This document shows positions 55,147 through 64,000 of a DNA stretch of 64,000 nucleotides, piece by piece; position 1 is the stretch's first letter, and every line of letters begins with the position of its first letter. Made by a program: the position numbers and the translations under genes. The stretch comes from Pseudomonadota bacterium. Its GTDB lineage: Bacteria > Pseudomonadota > Alphaproteobacteria > Rhizobiales > JAKPQE01. The stretch lies in NCBI GenBank assembly GCA_029572955.1, contig JAKPQE010000150.1, forward strand, positions 62,001 through 126,000. The letters are read 5' to 3'. The notes beneath the pieces were generated by a model. It was not told the origin of the DNA and did no database searches. It was given only the letters and a program-made list of their open reading frames with translations.

Positions 55147-55710
55147 TCACACCTGCATGATTTCGGCTTCCTTGGACGCCAGCGCCTGATCGATCTCGGC
55201 GATCGTCTCGTCGGTCAGCTTCTGCACCTTGTCGGACTGGACGCGATGGTCGTCCTGGCCGATCGAGCCGTCCTTCTCGAGCTTCTTCAGGATCTCCATG
55301 CCGTCGCGGCGCACATGGCGGGCGGCGACACGGGCCTGCTCGGCGTATTTGTGCGCGACCTTGACGAGGTCGGCACGGCGCTCGGCGTTGAGCTCCGGAA
55401 TCGGAATGCGCAGGTGCTGGCCCTCGACCACCGGATTGAGGCCGAGGCTCGATTCGCGGATCGCCCGGTCGACGGCGTTGACGACGCCGCGATCCCAGAC
55501 CTGCACCGAAATGGAGCGCGGCTCGGGAACGCTGATGGTCGCGACCTGGTTGAGCGGCATCGGGGAGCCATAGGCCTCGACCGTGATCGGCTCGAGCAGG
55601 CTGGCCGACGCGCGCCCGGTGCGCAGACCGCCGAGCTCGTGATGCAGCACCGACACGGCACCATGCATGCGCCGCTGCAGATCCTTGAAGTCCAGAGTCC
55701 CTTCGCTCAT
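55147..55710 (-). CDS. frr: Ribosome recycling factor Frr
   Basis: A 187-residue protein: [96 protein letters not shown] and [12 protein letters not shown]. It splits post-termination ribosomes with EF-G. ATG 55710 (MSEGTLDF) fits the family. A gap of about 220 bases separates it from pyrH, with no gene seen. Confidence 0.97.
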   Translation of the reverse strand: MSEGTLDFKDLQRRMHGAVSVLHHELGGLRTGRASASLLEPITVEAYGSPMPLNQVATISVPEPRSISVQVWDRGVVNAVDRAIRESSLGLNPVVEGQHLRIPIPELNAERRADLVKVAHKYAEQARVAARHVRRDGMEILKKLEKDGSIGQDDHRVQSDKVQKLTDETIAEIDQALASKEAEIMQV

Positions 55711-55929
55711 CTCTTCCCGCCTCGTCTCGATCTTGCCGGGGCGCCCCCTAGTCCTCAGCCCCGCCGGCCAGGCCCGGAAGGCCGACCACGCGGCGACGCC
55801 GCCCCGCTTCCAAAACTCCAGGCCGCGAGCACCGATTGCGCCCGGCGACCAACTCAAGGCCGCTTATGCCGACTCTTTCCGGCATTGTCGCGGCAAAAAC
55901 GACGCCGGCACAGGCACGGCGACGCGATT

Positions 55930-56649
55930 TCAACCTTCCACGACGGTCGCCCGGCCATTGCCGGCGACGACGGCGGCAAGGCTGCCGGGCTCGTGGATCG
56001 AACACACGATTATCGGTATCCGGTTGTCGCGGGCAAGGGCAATCGCCGCCGCATCCATGACCTCGAGGCCGCGGTTCAGCACTTCCTGATGGGTCAGGCG
56101 GTCGAAACGGGTGGCGTTCGGGTCCTTTTTCGGATCGGCCGAATAGATGCCGTCGACCTGCGTCGCCTTGACGAGGGCGTTACAGCCCATCTCGGCGGCC
56201 CGGAGGGCGGCCGCGGTGTCGGTGGTGAAGAACGGATTGCCGGTGCCGCCGACGAAGATGACCACCCTGCCCTTCTCGAGGTGGCGCAGGGCCCGGGGCT
56301 GGACGAACGGCTCGCAGACGGTCGGCATGGCGATGCCGGAGACGACGCGGGCGGCGATCCCCTCGCGGCTGAAGGCGTCGCGGAGTGCCAGGCCGTTCAT
56401 CACGGTGGCGAGCATGCCCATATGGTCGCCGGTGACGCGGTCGCCACCCTTGGCCGCGACCTGGACGCCGCGAAAGATGTTGCCGCCGCCGACGACGACG
56501 GCGACCTCGACGCCCGACCGCACGATGCCGGCGATGTCGGAGACGATGCGCGTGACGACCGCCGGATCGATGCCGTAGCCCTGGCCGCCCATCAGCGCCT
56601 CGCCGGAGACCTTGAGCAGGATGCGGCGATAGCGTGGCGGCGTGGTCAT
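55930..56649 (-). CDS. pyrH: Uridylate kinase PyrH
   Basis: A 239-residue UMP kinase: [96 protein letters not shown]. It phosphorylates UMP to UDP. ATG 56649 is the family start. A sigma-70-like promoter lies about 80-110 bases upstream, after the tsf terminator. Confidence 0.97.
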   Translation of the reverse strand: MTTPPRYRRILLKVSGEALMGGQGYGIDPAVVTRIVSDIAGIVRSGVEVAVVVGGGNIFRGVQVAAKGGDRVTGDHMGMLATVMNGLALRDAFSREGIAARVVSGIAMPTVCEPFVQPRALRHLEKGRVVIFVGGTGNPFFTTDTAAALRAAEMGCNALVKATQVDGIYSADPKKDPNATRFDRLTHQEVLNRGLEVMDAAAIALARDNRIPIIVCSIHEPGSLAAVVAGNGRATVVEG

Positions 56650-56725
56650 GGTCGGTGCCTCGAGGGTTGCGGCCGGTGCGGCGCGTGCGGACGCGCCCTG
56701 CCAAAGAGAATCGGCCTTGCCGTGT

Positions 56726-56755
56726 ATCCTATTGTTTTTTCCGCATCTTTGTCGA
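56726..56755 (-). promoter_or_regulatory. Candidate sigma-70 promoter for pyrH
   Basis: On the minus strand, TCGACA (56755-56750), an 18-base spacer rich in A, then TAGGAT (56731-56726). It lies between the tsf terminator and pyrH. Confidence 0.35.
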
Positions 56756-56815
56756 CAGCCGGCGGCTCCTGCCGGTCGGTTGAGACGTGGAAAACCCGGG
56801 ATTTGGATACACGAA

Positions 56816-56841
56816 GGGCGCCGGCGTGTCATCCGGCGCCC
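56816..56841 (-). terminator. Terminator hairpin after tsf
   Basis: A perfect 9-bp GC stem GGGCGCCGG/CCGGCGCCC with an 8-base loop starts 20 bases after the tsf stop. The following bases (TTCGTG) give only a weak U-tract. Confidence 0.6.
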
Positions 56842-56860
56842 CAAATCGTGTTGCGAAGGA

Positions 56861-57787
56861 TCAGTGGCCGGCAGCGGCGGCGACTTCGGCAGCGAAGTCG
56901 CTCTCTTCCTTCTCGATGCCCTCGCCGAGCGCGAGGCGCACGAAGGCGGCCACCTTGATCGGCGCGCCGACGTCCTTCTCGGCGTTCTTCAGCGCCTTCT
57001 CGACGGTGTTCTCGCCATCGATGACGAAGACCTGCTGCATCAGCACGACTTCCTCGTAGAACTTGCGGACGCGGCCCTCGACCATCTTCTCGATGATGTT
57101 CTCCGGCTTGCCGGTCTGGCGGGCCTGGTCGGCATAGATCGCCTTTTCGCGCTCGATGGTCGCACCGTCGATCTCGGCGGCGGTCACGGCGAGCGGGTTG
57201 GTCGCGGCGACGTGCATGGCGACCTGACGGCCGATCTGGGCGAGCTTGTCGGCATCGCCCGTCGACTCGAGCGCGACGAGCACGCCGATCTTGCCGAGGC
57301 CGTCGGCGATCGAGGAGTGGATGTAGCTGGCGACGACGCCGTTCTCGACCGCGAGGCGGGTCGAACGGCGCAGGTTCATGTTCTCGCCGATGGTCGCGAC
57401 CATCTCGGTGACGAACTCGTCGACGGTCTTCTCGGAGCCCGGATAGCCGGCGGCACCGACCGCGTCGCGGTCACCGCTGGTGGCGAGCGCCACGCCGGCG
57501 ATCTCGCGGACCATCGCCTGGAACTTGTCGTTACGGGCGACGAAATCGGTCTCGGAATTGACCTCGACGACCGCCGCGGCCTTGCCGCCGACGGCCACGC
57601 CGACGAGGCCCTCGGCCGCCACGCGGCTGGCCTTCTTGGCGGCCTTGGCAAGGCCTTTCTTGCGCAGCCAGTCGACCGCGGCTTCCATGTCGCCGTCGTT
57701 CTCGGCCAGGGCGGCCTTGCAGTCCATCATGCCCACGCCGGTCTTCTCGCGCAGGTCCTTCACCATCGCGGCAGTAATCGTTGCCAT
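56861..57787 (-). CDS. tsf: Elongation factor Ts
   Basis: A 308-residue protein: [43 protein letters not shown], then [30 protein letters not shown] and a C-terminal region with [19 protein letters not shown]. It is the nucleotide exchange factor for EF-Tu. The ATG at 57787 is used; an adjacent GTG one codon upstream is in frame. It lies 180 bases after rpsB. Confidence 0.97.
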   Translation of the reverse strand: MATITAAMVKDLREKTGVGMMDCKAALAENDGDMEAAVDWLRKKGLAKAAKKASRVAAEGLVGVAVGGKAAAVVEVNSETDFVARNDKFQAMVREIAGVALATSGDRDAVGAAGYPGSEKTVDEFVTEMVATIGENMNLRRSTRLAVENGVVASYIHSSIADGLGKIGVLVALESTGDADKLAQIGRQVAMHVAATNPLAVTAAEIDGATIEREKAIYADQARQTGKPENIIEKMVEGRVRKFYEEVVLMQQVFVIDGENTVEKALKNAEKDVGAPIKVAAFVRLALGEGIEKEESDFAAEVAAAAGH

Positions 57788-57966
57788 CACAGCCTCGCTC
57801 GCTTTTCGAATCGGGTTCTTCTAACGGCGTCTCGCGACGATCGAACGACCGCCGCGACGCCTCTCGACGCTTGCAGATACCGGCGGGCCGCCCCTCGGCC
57901 GGCCCTGCCTTGCTTCTTGCGGCGCCCGTCGGTCCCGCCCTGAGGGGGACCGGCGCGCCGCCGGGA

Positions 57967-58746
57967 TCAGGCCTCGCCTTCGGTCGGCGCGGCTTCCTCG
58001 AGGACGGGCTCCTCGAGCACTTCCTCGGAAGCACCGAGGTCGACGCCCATGTCGCCCTGGGCCCGGCCGATGCCGTCGATGGCGGCGCGGGCGATCAGGT
58101 CGCAGTAAAGGGTGATCGCGCGGCCGGCGTCGTCGTTGCCCGGAACCGGGTAGGTGATCCCGGCGGGATCGCAATTGGTGTCGAGGATCGCGGCGACCGG
58201 AATGCCGAGACGGCGGGCTTCCTGGATCGCGATCGCCTCCTTGTTGGTGTCGATCACGAACAGCAGGTCGGGCAGGCCGCCCATGTCCTTGATGCCGCCG
58301 AGGGCGCGCTCGAGCTTCTCGCGCTCGCGCTGCAGCGACAGGCGCTCCTTCTTGGTGAAGCCGGACATCTCGCCGTCGAGCAGCTCCTCGAGCTTGCGCA
58401 GGCGCTGGATCGAGATCGAGATGGTCTTCCAGTTGGTCAGCATGCCGCCGAGCCAGCGGGCATTGACGTAATACTGGGCCGAGCGGCGGGCGGCATCGGC
58501 GATGATGTCGGAGGCCTGACGCTTGGTGCCGACGAAGAGCACGCGGCCGCCGCCGGAAACGGTGTCGCTCACCGCCTTCAGCGCCTGATGCAGCATCGGC
58601 ACGGTCTGGGCGAGATCGATGATGTGGATGTTGTTGCGCGCGCCGAAGATGAACTGCTCCATCTTCGGGTTCCAACGGTGGGTCTGGTGACCGAAATGAA
58701 CGCCCGCCTCGAGCAGCTGACGCATCGTGAAATCGGGAAGAGCCAT
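57967..58746 (-). CDS. rpsB: 30S ribosomal protein S2
   Basis: A 259-residue protein: [101 protein letters not shown]. The C-terminus is an acidic tail. ATG 58746 with AGGAG 9 bases before it. It is followed by tsf, the universal pairing. Confidence 0.98.
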   Translation of the reverse strand: MALPDFTMRQLLEAGVHFGHQTHRWNPKMEQFIFGARNNIHIIDLAQTVPMLHQALKAVSDTVSGGGRVLFVGTKRQASDIIADAARRSAQYYVNARWLGGMLTNWKTISISIQRLRKLEELLDGEMSGFTKKERLSLQREREKLERALGGIKDMGGLPDLLFVIDTNKEAIAIQEARRLGIPVAAILDTNCDPAGITYPVPGNDDAGRAITLYCDLIARAAIDGIGRAQGDMGVDLGASEEVLEEPVLEEAAPTEGEA

Positions 58747-59031
58747 CTTCCGCTTCTCCTTTACCGGTTCATGCCTCCGCGGGACTGCACCGCCGCCCTT
58801 TCCGCCCGATGAAACGGGGCCGAGGACGGCAAGCACCGGAAGGCCGGCAACAGGCTTCTTGCCCGGTCCGGCCGAATGTCCCGCGTGTGGGATGGCGGCC
58901 TTATAGGGGTGCGCCGCGCCTAATGCAAGCGTCGGCGCGGGTTTGCGGGGTCCGGGCGACATTGCGTGCGGGGAGTGTCCGGCGGGTCCCTGCTGCAAGC
59001 CCCCTCGCCGCCCGTCGCGCCGCCGCCGCGG

Positions 59032-62490
<3,459 letters not shown>

Positions 62491-62563
62491 CGAACCGTCC
62501 CCTCGCGACCCCGCGGCCGCTGCCGAAGCGCCGGACCACGCCACCCCCGCACGGGCGCAGGGA

Positions 62564-62671
62564 TCAGGCGGCGAGTTCCAGCCAGACACAGACCGTCGCG
62601 ACGAAAAGAACGATCGCGCCGGCCGAAGCGACATCATGCACCAGATCGAGGACAATCGCGCGGATGGACAT
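62564..62671 (-). CDS. 35-residue membrane microprotein between lolD and dnaE
   Basis: ATG 62671 to TGA 62564 encodes 35 residues: a short polar start (MSIRAIVLDLVHDVASAG) and one hydrophobic helix (AIVLFVATVCVWLELAA). A strong GGGAGG sits 6 bases before the ATG. It lies 73 bases before dnaE on the same strand. No family recognised. The ribosome binding site and single TM helix make it a plausible expressed microprotein. Confidence 0.6.
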   Translation of the reverse strand: MSIRAIVLDLVHDVASAGAIVLFVATVCVWLELAA

Positions 62672-62855
62672 GGGGCACCTCCCTTGGCTTGTGGATTTTG
62701 CCTTCCTGCCACTCATGTTTCTTATTTGTTCTCTTTGTGACGCGTTTTTGTTCCCGTGTCAACGATATTATTGATCGATCGCAAAACGCGCCCGCCGGCG
62801 CATCGGCAGGCGCCGCGGATCAACCCGACGGGCAACGATTCGGCTGGGAGAGCGA

Positions 62856-62898
62856 CACTGCCGGCGCCGGCCTCGGGCCGGTCTTCGGCCCGGCAGTG
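62856..62898 (-). terminator. Hairpin after lolD
   Basis: Inverted repeat CACTGCCGG (62856-62864) and CCGGCAGTG (62890-62898) with further internal GC pairing, starting about 21 bases after the lolD stop. There is no U-tract. The remaining about 180 bases to the microprotein gene are AT-rich around 62700-62780 and probably carry its promoter. Confidence 0.55.
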
Positions 62899-62919
62899 CC
62901 GCCGGTCAGCGGCGCGGCG

Positions 62920-63689
<770 letters not shown>

Positions 63690-63693
<4 letters not shown>

Positions 63694-64000
63694 TCGTATC
63701 TCAGGGCCTCGACCGGATCGAGGCGGGCGGCCCGCCATGCCGGATAAAGAGTGGCAAGGAAGGACAGGATCAGCGACATCGCGACGATGGCGACGACCTC
63801 GCCGGCATTCATCTCGGCCGGCAGGCGGCTGAGGTAATAGAGTTCGGGCGAGAACAGCTCGGTCCGGGTGATCCACGAGGTGAACTGGCGGATGCTCTCG
63901 ACATTGAGGCAGATCAGGGTGCCGAGGCCGAGGCCGGCGATCGTGCCGAGGGTGCCGATCGAGGCGCCGGTGATGAAGAAGACGCGCATCACGGCGCCGC
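63690..64000 (-). CDS. Lipoprotein-releasing permease LolC/LolE, C-terminal part (cut by window edge)
   Basis: The C-terminal 103 codons of an FtsX-like permease; the rest lies beyond base 64000. Visible are [34 protein letters not shown], a periplasmic loop with [16 protein letters not shown], and the last TM with [24 protein letters not shown], the classic LolC/E ending. It partners LolD. Alphaproteobacteria often have one hybrid LolF-type permease, so LolC versus LolE cannot be decided. Confidence 0.93.

Overview
The window is high-GC DNA from an alphaproteobacterium, most likely of the order Hyphomicrobiales (Rhizobiales). The evidence is the combination of FliX, FlbT and FlaF, a CckA hybrid kinase beside flagellar export genes, LpxI in place of LpxH, a DksA with a reduced zinc finger, and the order rpsB-tsf-pyrH-frr-uppS-cdsA-dxr-rseP-bamA-lpxD-fabZ-lpxA-lpxI-lpxB. 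No tRNA, rRNA, insertion sequence, CRISPR array or phage gene was seen.

Region 1 (1-2800): the start of tamA (minus, cut by the window edge), a SLAC1/TehA-type anion channel (plus), and a small secreted protein (plus).

Region 2 (2.8-14.3 kb, minus): a ten-gene accessory respiratory cluster that looks like one transcription unit. In transcription order it has a small secreted protein, an extreme Met-Gly-Ser repeat protein, a pentaheme cytochrome c, a Tat-exported DmsA-like molybdoenzyme, a DmsB-like four-cluster ferredoxin, a TorD-type chaperone, a polyferredoxin, a protein of unknown function, a histidine kinase with a periplasmic haem c motif, and an NtrC-type regulator with an altered sigma-54 contact loop. 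No DmsC-type membrane anchor is present. I infer a periplasmic electron chain running from the cytochrome to the ferredoxin to the molybdoenzyme. The Met-rich protein could be a substrate or oxidant sink recycled through methionine sulfoxide reduction. This is the most novel part of the window.

Region 3 (14.6-40.8 kb): CckA and a large flagellar cluster. It holds flgB-flgC-fliE-fliQ-fliR-flhB, fliO-fliP, a 1209-residue TPR protein, a MotE-like protein, a DUF6468-like protein, fliM, fliL, flgF-flgG-flgA-flgH, dksA, fliX, flgI, flgJ/cheL, flgN, a FlaG-like gene, a flagellin with a duplicated central module, flbT and flaF. Near-consensus CtrA sites (TTAA-N7-TTAA type) lie upstream of several of these units. 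Two good sigma-54 promoters precede flgF and flgI. This fits a Caulobacter-like CckA-CtrA/sigma-54 hierarchy.

Region 4 (41.3-64 kb, all minus): core housekeeping genes. These are ilvC, pdxJ, a small secreted protein, the lipid A genes lpxB-lpxI-lpxA-fabZ-lpxD, bamA, rseP, dxr, cdsA, uppS, frr, pyrH, tsf, rpsB, dnaE, a 35-residue membrane microprotein, lolD and the end of lolC/E.
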